The notes under the pieces: generated by a model
The model's input: the letters and a program-made list of their open reading frames with translations, nothing else
What the model was told of the DNA's origin: nothing
Databases searched by the model: none
Shown here: in pieces, positions 8,756-17,003 of the stretch
How positions within the stretch are numbered: the stretch's first letter is position 1
Layout of the letters: each line of letters begins with the position of its first letter
Position numbers and translations under genes: made by a program
Assembly (NCBI GenBank): GCA_000753455.2
Contig: LM994670.1
Location: 3,277,596 to 3,341,595 of the forward strand
Direction of reading: 5' to 3'
Length of the DNA stretch: 64,000 bases
DNA from: Clostridium jeddahitimonense
GTDB lineage: Bacteria > Bacillota > Clostridia > Clostridiales > Clostridiaceae

Positions 8756-9400
8756 TTAAAACTTTCCAATCTTTTTCGCTTCTTTATAATACTTACATCT
8801 ACTTTGAAGTCTGCATTCTCCACACCTTGGATTTCTAGCAATACAGCATCTTCTTCCATGGAATATTAAAAGATGATGTGCTAGACTCCATTCCTTTTTA
8901 GGAAGCTCCTTCTGAAGCTGCTTTTCTACCTCTAATACATTATCTGAATCTGCAAGTCCTAAACGATTTGAAACTCTAAACACATGTGTATCTACTGCTA
9001 TTGATGGTACTCCAAATGCATTTGATAGTACAACATTGGCAGTTTTTCTACCTGCTCCTGCTAAAGTCACTATCTCCTCCATAGTTCCTGGAACCTCTCC
9101 ATTAAAGTTATTTTTAAGCTGATTACACATTATCATTATATTTTTAGCTTTACTTCTATAAAGACCTATTTGCTTTATTCTCTCTTCAAGTTCATCTATA
9201 GACAATGTTAAAAAAGCATCCAAATCTGGATAATCTCTAAATAGAGTTGCTGTAACTTCGTTAACCTTTTTATCTGTAGTTTGAGCTGAAAGAATAGTTG
9301 CTACTAATAGCTGAAATGGTGAATTATGCTCTAACTCACACTTTGCATCTGGATACAACTCTTTTAATATATCTAATATTGCTTTTGTTCTTTGTTTCAT
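8756..9400 (-). CDS. nth: Endonuclease III (DNA glycosylase/AP lyase)
   Basis: 214 residues, typical of Nth. The helix-hairpin-helix carries LAGAGRKTA with the catalytic lysine, followed by VDTHVFRV with the catalytic aspartate. At the C-terminus four cysteines in C-x6-C-x2-C-x5-C spacing bind the [4Fe-4S] cluster. It removes oxidised pyrimidines and cleaves abasic sites. The hairpin reads LAGAG where LPGVG is usual, which looks tolerable. It lies 65 nt downstream of queG and probably ends the cysK-cysE-queG-nth unit. Confidence 0.93.
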   Translation of the reverse strand: MKQRTKAILDILKELYPDAKCELEHNSPFQLLVATILSAQTTDKKVNEVTATLFRDYPDLDAFLTLSIDELEERIKQIGLYRSKAKNIMIMCNQLKNNFNGEVPGTMEEIVTLAGAGRKTANVVLSNAFGVPSIAVDTHVFRVSNRLGLADSDNVLEVEKQLQKELPKKEWSLAHHLLIFHGRRCCIARNPRCGECRLQSRCKYYKEAKKIGKF

Positions 9401-9465
9401 AATGTTCCCCTTCCTATAGTTAAGAATTAAAAGTTAATAATTACTTATAAAATCATATTCTTTAA

Positions 9466-10452
9466 CTATTCTCTATTAATTGTTAACTGATCTATACATT
9501 TGTTTATCATAGGAGAATCTCCCCTATATTTTTCAATATCTTCACCTTCATTATATAATCTTATTATTGCATTTCTTCTTATTACATTTTTACCTCTCCA
9601 TCCGCATGATGTTCTAGATAATTTCTCTTTAAAATCTTTATTATTTAAGTTAGCATAAAAGTTTATATCAACAGTATTCATAAACTCTAACGGTATAAAT
9701 TCCCCTAACTTAGAAACCTCAACCTCTTTATTATGAGGACAAGTGTTTTGACAAATATCACAACCAAAAATTCTATTTTTTATAAGCTTATAATCCACAG
9801 TAGAAAGTTCTTTCTTCTGAGTAATATACGATGAGCATATATTAGGATTTTTTCTTCCTGTCATGATAGACTTTGTTGGGCAATTATCTATACAACTATT
9901 ACAATCACCGCATCCTTCATACTTCAAAACCTCTTCAAAAGTCCCTGAATCTTCACATTCTATTTCTAAATCAGTTATTATTTCGCCTAAAAAAACATAA
10001 GATCCATATTGTTTAGTTATAAGCATATTATTCTTTCCTATTATCCCAATGCCAGCCAAATATCCTATATATCTTTCAGGAAGAGAATTGCTATCTACTA
10101 AAGGGATTGCCTTCCCTCCAAGTTTGCCTATATATGTACATACCTTATCTAAATAACTATTAACTACTCTATGATAATCATATCCCTTTGTATAAATAGA
10201 AAATCCATTATCAACATTAACTTCTCCCATATGGTATGGGAAAGCTATTGATATAATAGTTTTCCCATCTTCCATATATACATTAGGATTAATTCTCTTT
10301 TCTACATCACTTTCTTCAAATTCATTTTCTAAACCTTTTTCTTTTCTTTCTAAATAAAACTCACGTAATTCTTCAAAAACTCTACATTTAATAAAACCAA
10401 TAGTATCTAATCCAATAGAATTACAATACTTAATTATTTTTTCTTTAATCAT
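9466..10452 (-). CDS. queG: Epoxyqueuosine reductase QueG
   Basis: 328 residues. It reduces epoxyqueuosine to queuosine in tRNA using cobalamin and two [4Fe-4S] clusters. The two cluster motifs are CGDCNSCIDNCP and CDICQNTCPHN, in the order and spacing of QueG. The AGIGIIGKNN segment belongs to the cobalamin/substrate region. The C-terminal HEAT-like tail is short here (NAIIRLYNEGED). The start codon lies 2 nt after the cysE stop, so translation is coupled. Some clostridial members are annotated only as Fe-S proteins, but the full motif set supports QueG. Confidence 0.85.
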   Translation of the reverse strand: MIKEKIIKYCNSIGLDTIGFIKCRVFEELREFYLERKEKGLENEFEESDVEKRINPNVYMEDGKTIISIAFPYHMGEVNVDNGFSIYTKGYDYHRVVNSYLDKVCTYIGKLGGKAIPLVDSNSLPERYIGYLAGIGIIGKNNMLITKQYGSYVFLGEIITDLEIECEDSGTFEEVLKYEGCGDCNSCIDNCPTKSIMTGRKNPNICSSYITQKKELSTVDYKLIKNRIFGCDICQNTCPHNKEVEVSKLGEFIPLEFMNTVDINFYANLNNKDFKEKLSRTSCGWRGKNVIRRNAIIRLYNEGEDIEKYRGDSPMINKCIDQLTINRE

Positions 10453-10454
10453 TA

Positions 10455-11045
10455 TTAAATCACCATATCGTTATATATATCTTTATTACTTTCTTTATAA
10501 TTTTCTTTTACTGAATCAGAATCACTTTTAACAACTCTAATTAGGTTTTTAGCTGCTTTACCTACTGCTGTAACTCCAGTTGGAACATCTTTTAACACTA
10601 CTGCATTAGCTCCAATCTTGGCTCCATCACCTATTGTAATAGGTCCTAAAACCTTTGCTCCACATCCTATAACAACATCACTTCCTACAGTAGGATGCCT
10701 CTTACCTTTATCTTTTCCAGTTCCACCTAATGTTACTCCATGATATATAGTAACATTATCTCCAATTTCAGTAGTTTCTCCTATTACTACCCCCATTCCA
10801 TGATCTATAAATAATCCCTTACCTATTTTAGCACCAGGATGAATCTCTATTCCAGTAAAAAATCTTGCTAATTGCGATATAAGTCTAGCTATAAAGAAAA
10901 ACTTTTTCGAATATAAATAATGAGCTGCTCTATATAAAATTAAAGCATGAACACATGGATATAACAAAAATACTTCAATCTTACTTCTAGCTGCAGGATC
11001 CTTTTCCATTATATTATTTAAATCATAACTTAAGTTCTTAAACAA
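10455..11045 (-). CDS. cysE: Serine O-acetyltransferase
   Basis: 196 residues, the short clostridial/EpsC form. It makes O-acetylserine from serine and acetyl-CoA, the substrate of CysK. The left-handed hexapeptide helix runs from about residue 65 to 165 ([37 protein letters not shown]), with the active-site His residues in the IDHGMG and YHGVTLG segments. The start is TTG at 11045, 8 nt from AGGAGG. It is separated from the upstream cysK by a 240-base hairpin array yet transcribed in the same direction, so the T-box should control both. Confidence 0.92.
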   Translation of the reverse strand: MFKNLSYDLNNIMEKDPAARSKIEVFLLYPCVHALILYRAAHYLYSKKFFFIARLISQLARFFTGIEIHPGAKIGKGLFIDHGMGVVIGETTEIGDNVTIYHGVTLGGTGKDKGKRHPTVGSDVVIGCGAKVLGPITIGDGAKIGANAVVLKDVPTGVTAVGKAAKNLIRVVKSDSDSVKENYKESNKDIYNDMVI

Positions 11046-11064
11046 TCTAATACCCTCCTTTTAG

Positions 11065-11287
11065 TACGAGTAAACTCGTAAGATAAATATTCACTACGTG
11101 AAGAGAAATTTACACCTGTGGTGTAGATAAATATGCTCTCGCAGAGAAATATTCACTTCGCGAAAATATAGTCCCCTTTGACTGCGTCAAATATTTCTCT
11201 GTGCAACAAGCACATATTTATCCTTGACGCAGTCAAACATTTCTCTTCAGCAAGGCTGAATATTTCTCCTAAGCGCTCTGCGCCTTA
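11065..11287. repeat. Mini-hairpin array A (cysK-cysE intergenic)
   Basis: About ten short inverted repeats follow one another, with arms of 4-6 bp and loops of 3-5 nt. Clear examples are TACGAG-TAAA-CTCGTA, TTCAC-TAC-GTGAA, TACACC-TGT-GGTGTA, CTCT-CGC-AGAG, TTTGAC-TGC-GTCAAA, TGTGC-AACAA-GCACA and TTCAGC-AAG-GCTGAA. Linkers are GA(G/T)AAATAT in the left half and TATTTCTC in the right half, so the whole array is itself roughly inverted about its centre. The last unit overlaps the cysK stop codon. Confidence 0.85.
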
Positions 11288-12193
11288 TTCATAAATTCCC
11301 ATAGATATATACTTTTCTCCTCCATCCGGAGCTATAGCAAGTACTTTTTTGCCTTTTCCTAGCTTTTTAGCTACTTGCATTGCTGCAAATAGTGCTGCTC
11401 CTGATGATATTCCAATTAATACTCCTTCTTTCCTAGCAAATTCAACAGCTGTCTTTATAGCATCTTGATCTGAAACTGCTATTATCTCATCAACATACTC
11501 TCCATTATATATTGAAGGAATAAATCCTGCTCCTATACCTTGGATTTTATGTGCTCCTGGTCCTTTACCAGCTAGAACTTGTGATTTTTCTGGTTCTACA
11601 GCTACAACTTTTAGTTTTTTTATATTTTCTTTTAACTTTTTAGAAACTCCAGTAATTGTTCCCCCTGTTCCAACTCCCGCTACAAAAGCATCTAAATCTT
11701 TAATATCCTCTAATATTTCTTCTGCTGTAGTTTCATAATGCTTATTTGCATTTGCTATATTTTCAAATTGTTGTGGCATAAAATATCCATATGCTTCTAC
11801 TAATTCAGTAGCTTTTGCTATAGCTCCCTTCATGCCTTTAGGTCCTTCTGTCAAAATTAGTTCTGCTCCATAAGCCTTTATTAAATCTCTTCTTTCTTTA
11901 CTCATTGTTTCAGGCATAACTATAATTACTTTGTAACCTTTAATTCTTCCAATCATAGCTATTGCAATACCTGTATTCCCACTAGTAGGTTCTATTATAG
12001 TTGAACCTTCTTTTAATATTCCTAATTCCTCAGCTTTTTCAATCATCCCTAAAGCAGCTCTATCTTTAACGCTTCCACCTGGATTAAACTTTTCTAACTT
12101 TACATATACCTCTGCACTATTTTCATCAACCATGTTGTCCAATTTTAAAATTGGTGTCTTTCCTATTAAATTTAGCATTGAATTATAAATCAT
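11285..12193 (-). CDS. cysK: Cysteine synthase A (O-acetylserine sulfhydrylase)
   Basis: 302 residues, the normal CysK length. It forms cysteine from O-acetylserine and sulfide using PLP. The PLP lysine lies in KLEKFNPGGSVKDR (about residue 43), the substrate loop is TSGNTG near 70, and the PLP-phosphate loop is GVGTGGTITG near 173. The start ATG follows GGGAGAA. A cysteine-specific T-box lies directly upstream, so expression rises when uncharged tRNA-Cys accumulates. cysE follows after hairpin array A. Confidence 0.95.
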   Translation of the reverse strand: MIYNSMLNLIGKTPILKLDNMVDENSAEVYVKLEKFNPGGSVKDRAALGMIEKAEELGILKEGSTIIEPTSGNTGIAIAMIGRIKGYKVIIVMPETMSKERRDLIKAYGAELILTEGPKGMKGAIAKATELVEAYGYFMPQQFENIANANKHYETTAEEILEDIKDLDAFVAGVGTGGTITGVSKKLKENIKKLKVVAVEPEKSQVLAGKGPGAHKIQGIGAGFIPSIYNGEYVDEIIAVSDQDAIKTAVEFARKEGVLIGISSGAALFAAMQVAKKLGKGKKVLAIAPDGGEKYISMGIYE

Positions 12194-12279
12194 AATAATT
12201 CTCCCTTCACTATTTATTATATACTTTTAATTGTCTTATTGATATTTTTATTAGCTAATAATAATTATTGTGTATTTTT

Positions 12280-12540
12280 TTATAAAAAAATACGCCTCTA
12301 TAATTAGAGACGATATAAAATCCGTGGTTCCACTCTATTTGGATTATAATAAAATAATCCCACTCGTTAAAGGTACAATCATACCTTCTCACTATAACGG
12401 GTGAACCCGTAACACCTTACTACTATTTCAGGCTTAAACTCCAAAGGGCACTTCGTTATAAATTACCGGCAAAAAGTTCTCAGCATCCTTTTCTCTCTGT
12501 AACCATCCTTTATACTACTTTCCTTTTTCACAGTCTTAAT
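12280..12540 (-). promoter_or_regulatory. T-box riboswitch, cysteine specific
   Basis: On the minus strand the conserved T-box AGAGTGGAACCACGG (about 12332-12318) precedes a terminator stem CGTCTCTA / TAGAGGCG and a T-run. Upstream, stem I shows the AGAGAG and GGATGCTGAGAAC elements and the specifier segment GAAG-TGC-CCTTTGGAG. The TGC at 12450-12448 is a cysteine codon, which agrees with cysK downstream. Together with the cysK leader this accounts for the 12194-12607 gap. Confidence 0.92.
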
Positions 12541-12607
12541 TCTTACTATTTAACTCTGCTTTATATTTTATATTATATGCTTTTCTCAAATTTTGTAAAC
12601 ACTTTTT

Positions 12608-13864
12608 TTAAAGTTTATTTTTCTTTCTCCACATAGGGTATAAAAATTCATCTATTAAGTCATGGGTATTTACTGAACCAATTAATACATCATAGTCATC
12701 TACAACTGGAATAGATAACAAATCATATTTTGATACTATCTCTATAGCTTCATTTATATCAACAAAATGCCTTATAACATTAGTATTTTCATCCATTGCT
12801 TCTTTAGCCTTTGTATCAGGACTATTCATTATTAAATCTTTTAGTGTTAGTGTACCTAATACTCTCTCATCTTCATCAGTTATAAATATAGAATTTAGTT
12901 GTTCATCTTCTGGTTCAGTTTCTCTTAAAATTTCTATAATTTCACCTATAGTTATATCTATGTTAAAAGATATAAATTCTTTACTCATTATACTTCCTAC
13001 TGTTTCATCATCATACTGTAAAAGTTCTTTAACCTCATTTGCATCTTCAGTTTCTAAATTTATAAGAATCTTTTCTCTTTCCTCATCATCTAATTCATCT
13101 AAGAAATCTGCGATCTCATCATTTGGCATGTTTTCAAGTAATTCTGCGGCCTTAGCCTCACTTATATCTTTTATTATTGCACCTTTATACTCTGGATCTA
13201 TCTCTTCTAAAGCATCGGCTGCTAGATCTTCATCTATAAACTCAAAAATCTTTTTTCTTGAGCTAGAATCTAGATCTTCTAATATGTCTGCTAAATCAGC
13301 TGGATGCAATGTTGATAATTTTTTATATGGTATAGCAATTTGTAAATTGTTGTTTACCATTTCTAATGATTCAACATCATCCCACATAAGAACCTTATCT
13401 TCAAAATCTTTATTAAGTGTTTTATACAACACCTTTCCAAGATTTAAAAGTCCAAACCTTCTTGCTCTAGCCATTGGGCCTGTTTCTACTGCTATTACCC
13501 TATACTCCCCAGCAATCTCTGCAATTCTTAAATCATCAACCCTTACAACTTGTTTTCCATTTATATCTACAATCTTTCTATCTAAAAGATGTTCTGATAA
13601 AAGATATGAATACCTTCTAGGTAGTATTTCTTTGCTACCTCTAGTCATTATTTTTACTTTATTATCATTTTGTAAAAAGACTACACTCCTAAATTCATAG
13701 TGAAATGTTGCTCTATCTCTCTTAACCTTATATCCTATAACTCTTGGATACCCTTCATCAGTAGTTACATAGATATCCTTTAGTGTACCTAACACCTCAT
13801 CAAACTCGTCATATATCTTCTTGCCTAATATACTACTAAATAGTAGTACAGATAATTTCTTCAT
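12608..13864 (-). CDS. MgtE N-terminal domain and CBS pair protein, no membrane domain
   Basis: 418 residues. The N-terminal 150 resemble two PRC-barrel-like segments (LFSSILGKKIYDE and SEHLLDRKIVD). Next comes an MgtE N-terminal superhelical domain with LHPADLADILEDLD and repeats such as MPNDEIADFLDEL, then a CBS pair ending in VNTHDLIDEF. The Mg2+-channel membrane domain of true MgtE is absent, so this is a soluble sensor-like relative rather than a transporter. A role in Mg2+ or nucleotide sensing is inference. AGGAGG lies 8 nt before the ATG. Confidence 0.8.
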   Translation of the reverse strand: MKKLSVLLFSSILGKKIYDEFDEVLGTLKDIYVTTDEGYPRVIGYKVKRDRATFHYEFRSVVFLQNDNKVKIMTRGSKEILPRRYSYLLSEHLLDRKIVDINGKQVVRVDDLRIAEIAGEYRVIAVETGPMARARRFGLLNLGKVLYKTLNKDFEDKVLMWDDVESLEMVNNNLQIAIPYKKLSTLHPADLADILEDLDSSSRKKIFEFIDEDLAADALEEIDPEYKGAIIKDISEAKAAELLENMPNDEIADFLDELDDEEREKILINLETEDANEVKELLQYDDETVGSIMSKEFISFNIDITIGEIIEILRETEPEDEQLNSIFITDEDERVLGTLTLKDLIMNSPDTKAKEAMDENTNVIRHFVDINEAIEIVSKYDLLSIPVVDDYDVLIGSVNTHDLIDEFLYPMWRKKNKL

Positions 13865-13895
13865 AAAGTCTCCTCCTAAATTAAAAAGAATAACT

Positions 13896-13982
13896 TTAAC
13901 TAAATAATTTAAAACTTAAAGTAATTCCCTCTATACTATTATTTGATTTTTTTAACTTAATACTCTGAGGGACACCCTCCAT
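13896..13982 (-). CDS. Possible 28-residue small ORF upstream of the MgtE-N gene
   Basis: ATG at 13982 follows AGGTGGTG at about 8 nt and opens a 28-codon frame ending at 13896, just 31 nt before the MgtE-N gene. The peptide starts MEGVPQSIKLKK and has no recognised domain. It could be a small protein, a leader, or chance. Confidence 0.25.
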   Translation of the reverse strand: MEGVPQSIKLKKSNNSIEGITLSFKLFS

Positions 13983-14009
13983 CTTAAATTCACCACCTAT
14001 AAATTTTTC

Positions 14010-14040
14010 AAATAAAAATGCCCTCAATTGGGCATCTTAA
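14010..14040 (-). terminator. Intrinsic terminator
   Basis: Stem ATGCCC / GGGCAT (14018-14023 and 14030-14035) with TTTTTATT after it on the minus strand. Probably the second terminator of the 14143-14784 gene. Confidence 0.65.
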
Positions 14041-14095
14041 CTTCTACTACTATTATTATATTATAGAACCTCTAAAAGGCAATAAAATTAATTTA

Positions 14096-14122
14096 AAAAG
14101 AAGCTGCATATGCAGCTCCTTC
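14096..14122 (-). terminator. Intrinsic terminator after the 14143-14784 gene
   Basis: Perfect palindrome AGCTGCATATGCAGCT (14102-14117), then CTTTTTAAAT on the minus strand. Confidence 0.65.
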
Positions 14123-14142
14123 AATAATTTACGATTATTTAA

Positions 14143-14784
14143 CTATTTAAAAGTTTTTATAGCCTTAAAGCTCATTAATAAAATTAATATCTCTCCTATA
14201 AGTGGGTAAGGGAAAAACTTTATTCCACCTAAGAATAATATAAATTCTGCTATAGTTAGCATAAGACTTATTGTTAATAATTTCATTCCCCACTTATTAC
14301 AAAATGGCTTGTCAACACATAATAATGATACTATAGCTATAGATGCGATTACAATTAAGTAAATAAGATTAGGGGTTAAACTATCTTTAAAATTAATTAT
14401 AAAGCCAAATGAATTATTAATAGATATATTCACTTTATATAAATATAACTCTCCAACATACAGTAATAATAAAATTAACATAAATATGAAGTTATAATCA
14501 AATTTTGTATCTTCATTTCTTAGGAAAATATATGCTGTACCCAAAGCTACTAGTGGTATTAAAGAGTAATTAAGTAAAACCATAGTCCTTAAAATATATA
14601 TTATTGATTGTGACTCTATTAATGTTCCCAATAAAACAGTTATGTATCTTATAACTAATAATACAAATGTAATATTGAAAAATATTTTCACTTTTTTAGG
14701 ACATTTATTTCTATTTATCATAATTAAATACAAAATAAAAGTAATTATAAATATCAGAGTTAAAAGGTAAGCAAAATTTAACAT
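14143..14784 (-). CDS. Hypothetical integral membrane protein
   Basis: 213 residues, almost all hydrophobic, with about seven predicted membrane segments (from residues 5-24 through to about 190-205) and short charged loops such as MINRNKCPKK. No catalytic motif is visible. The layout resembles the 7TM input modules found on some sensor kinases, but no kinase domain follows, so no function is assigned. AAGGAAC precedes the ATG. It lies downstream of the lipid kinase gene on the same strand. Confidence 0.6.
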   Translation of the reverse strand: MLNFAYLLTLIFIITFILYLIMINRNKCPKKVKIFFNITFVLLVIRYITVLLGTLIESQSIIYILRTMVLLNYSLIPLVALGTAYIFLRNEDTKFDYNFIFMLILLLLYVGELYLYKVNISINNSFGFIINFKDSLTPNLIYLIVIASIAIVSLLCVDKPFCNKWGMKLLTISLMLTIAEFILFLGGIKFFPYPLIGEILILLMSFKAIKTFK

Positions 14785-14852
14785 AATATGTTCCTTTCAT
14801 AGTGCTGTTATTTATAACTATTAATATATTTAGTAAATTATTCTTTTTTAAG

Positions 14853-15734
14853 TCATTTTACACCTAAAATTTTTAATCCGCCTTTTATACACTTAATGTC
14901 TAATGGGAAATCTGGTCCTTTTTCTCCATCAATATCTGTAACTATATCTTCATGACACTCTATATGGATTTCTTTAGCTTTAAAGTAAATTACATTTTCT
15001 GAATCTAAATGTTCTCCTTTTAATACTTTTATAAATAAAGGTATTAATTCCATTATAGGTATAGCTTTAAAGATTATTACGTCTAATAGACCATCCTTAG
15101 CATCTGACTTAGTTGCAAGTTTAAAGTTGCCTGCTGTTTGCCCGTTAAATACTAATAAGAAATACATTTCTCCTTCAAACTTAGTATTTTCTGACTTTAT
15201 CTTAACTTTTAGCTTTCTAAAATTAGGTAGCTCTTCTATTCCTTTTAAGTAATATGCAAGCTTACCTATAGTATTTTTTATATTTACATCTGTCTTTTGT
15301 GATACATCTGTAAAAAGACCTGTACTTGCTACATTAACAAAATATTTATCATTTATACTACCTAAATCTACAGTAGTTATATGTGAATTAATAATTCTTT
15401 TACATGCTTCTTCTATATCTGAAGGTATCCCTAAGAACTTAGCAAAATCATTTGCTGTTCCTACAGGCAATATAGCAATAGGTATTGATATCCCTTGCTT
15501 AGCCATAACATTCACCACTGAATCCACAGTACCATCTCCACCAGCTACTAACACATATTTATAATCACAACTTTTCACATCTCTAAATGCTTCTGAAACA
15601 TCTTCATCTCTACTTATCCTATAAGGAACTATAGTATATCCTGCATTTTGATGAATACTTATAACCTTATCTAATTTAGCAAGGATTAAATTTTCACCTG
15701 AATAAGGATTGTAAATAAACTTTACGTATCTCAC
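14853..15734 (-). CDS. Diacylglycerol/lipid kinase family protein (YegS/DgkB)
   Basis: 293 residues. The N-terminal NPYSG and the GGDGTVDSVVNVM nucleotide-binding motif (about residues 65-77) define the DAGK catalytic fold; PVGTANDFAK follows as in YegS/DgkB. It phosphorylates a lipid such as diacylglycerol with ATP, recycling it into phospholipid synthesis. The start is GTG at 15734, 8 nt from GGGAGG. It is divergent from pssA, a second phospholipid gene, which supports a lipid role. Confidence 0.87.
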   Translation of the reverse strand: MRYVKFIYNPYSGENLILAKLDKVISIHQNAGYTIVPYRISRDEDVSEAFRDVKSCDYKYVLVAGGDGTVDSVVNVMAKQGISIPIAILPVGTANDFAKFLGIPSDIEEACKRIINSHITTVDLGSINDKYFVNVASTGLFTDVSQKTDVNIKNTIGKLAYYLKGIEELPNFRKLKVKIKSENTKFEGEMYFLLVFNGQTAGNFKLATKSDAKDGLLDVIIFKAIPIMELIPLFIKVLKGEHLDSENVIYFKAKEIHIECHEDIVTDIDGEKGPDFPLDIKCIKGGLKILGVK

Positions 15735-15950
15735 AGTTCTACCTCCCTTGTGTGTTTAGTAAAATATAACATATAGAAGATTATAGCATATTTAACTTTT
15801 ATAAATCATTATATTACTAATAATATTTTATAAATAATCTATATACAATCGTAACTTTTCTGCATCATTGCAAATTATAGTATTATATTTTTATATGTAT
15901 TATGTTATAATTATATATCAGTAATTCGGAATTATTTTAGGAGTGATTAT

Positions 15951-16472
15951 ATGAAGAGAGCTTATATTCCTAATGCTTTTACTTTTATTAACTTATCTTT
16001 AGGTATATGTTCAATCTTATCTACTATGGAGGGTAACTATGCTTTAGCAAGTACTTTCATAATTTTAGCTGGATTAGTTGACCGATATGATGGAAGAATT
16101 GCAAGATTTCTTAATGCAAGTAGTGAGCTTGGAAAAGAGTTAGATTCCTTAGCTGACTTAGTTTCATTTGGTGTAGCTCCATCAATTTTATCTTTTATAT
16201 TATTTAATTTTAAAGATGTAGGCCCTACAAGCTTAATTGGATTTATAGTTCTAATTTCTTTTCCAATATGTGGAGCCTTTAGATTAGCTAGATATAACGT
16301 ATCTACTTTTGATGGTGTATTTGCCGGGGTACCAATAACAATAGCTGGATGCTTTATGGCATTATTTGTTTTATTAACTTTAAGGGTAAATATGTCTGCT
16401 ATTGTCCCAATGCTTCTTATGGTAGTATTCTCATATTTAATGGTTAGTAATTTTAAATTAAAAAAATTCTAA
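15951..16472 (+). CDS. pssA: CDP-diacylglycerol--serine O-phosphatidyltransferase
   Basis: 173 residues with about five membrane segments. The CDP-alcohol phosphotransferase signature DG-x2-AR-x8-G-x3-D-x3-D is complete, beginning at DGRIAR near residue 46. It makes phosphatidylserine from CDP-diacylglycerol and serine in the membrane. AGGAG lies 7 nt before the ATG. A good -10 (TATAAT, 15906-15911) lies 40 nt upstream, but no clear -35 is seen. It is one of the few plus-strand genes in this half of the window and is bounded by its own terminator. Confidence 0.9.
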   Translation: MKRAYIPNAFTFINLSLGICSILSTMEGNYALASTFIILAGLVDRYDGRIARFLNASSELGKELDSLADLVSFGVAPSILSFILFNFKDVGPTSLIGFIVLISFPICGAFRLARYNVSTFDGVFAGVPITIAGCFMALFVLLTLRVNMSAIVPMLLMVVFSYLMVSNFKLKKF

Positions 16473-16473
16473 T

Positions 16474-16506
16474 AAAAAAGCTGTGTCAATATGCACAGCT
16501 TTTTAT
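16474..16506. terminator. Bidirectional terminator between pssA and the 140-residue gene
   Basis: Stem AAAAGCTGTG / CACAGCTTTT flanked by A and T runs, directly after the pssA stop. Confidence 0.88.
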
Positions 16507-16570
16507 AATTAAGAATAAAAAATCATTGTAAAAATTAAATTATATCTTATTAATTATTATTTACTAATTC

Positions 16571-16993
16571 TTAATCATCACCCTCTTTAATTTTTTCCTT
16601 CGGTCTAGGTCCTAAATTCCCTCCCGGTGAAGTATTAAAGCTTCCTGGATTTGTGACTCCTGGTGAGTTTGAAAACTGCAAATCGCTATCAACCTCAGTT
16701 AAAATAAGATCACTGTTCCCATTTTTTAATATATAATCATTCATAACTGCTACATATTTATAGTATGACTCTCCACACTCTTCAAGCAAATCTATCAAAT
16801 GATCAATTTCGTCACCTAATTTATCTGCCCTATTAACAGCTTCTTTTACATACTTTGTCCGTGCTTCAGGTATATTATTTAGTTCAAAAGCACCTCCGAT
16901 TAGAAGTCTATAGGAGTCTGTTAATGTTTTTAATAAACCGGCTAAGTTGCTTAAATTTATATAATAATCGTGTATTAACTTGTTATATCCCAT
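16571..16993 (-). CDS. Hypothetical protein, helical with Pro/Gly/Asn-rich tail
   Basis: 140 residues. The first 95 are predicted alpha-helical (YYINLSNLAGLLKTL, EAVNRADKLGDEIDHL). The last 40 are rich in Gly, Pro, Ser and Asn (SPGVTNPGSFNTSPGG) and probably disordered. No signal peptide or known domain is recognised. It starts 10 nt after the Ca2+/H+ antiporter gene, with AGGAGG before the ATG, so it belongs to that operon. Function unknown. Confidence 0.6.
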   Translation of the reverse strand: MGYNKLIHDYYINLSNLAGLLKTLTDSYRLLIGGAFELNNIPEARTKYVKEAVNRADKLGDEIDHLIDLLEECGESYYKYVAVMNDYILKNGNSDLILTEVDSDLQFSNSPGVTNPGSFNTSPGGNLGPRPKEKIKEGDD

Positions 16994-17003
16994 TAGCTAC
17001 CTC

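Noticed and set aside
11065..11287. CRISPR array
   Set aside because: The constant parts are only 8-10 nt, the variable parts are self-complementary, and no cas genes are present.
12960..13700. 246-codon plus-strand open frame opposite the MgtE-N gene
   Set aside because: Antisense shadow of a well-supported gene; Ser/Leu-rich composition and no ribosome site.
13983..14010. M-box magnesium riboswitch before the MgtE-N gene
   Set aside because: None of the conserved M-box sequence is present; the leader only holds a weak small ORF.
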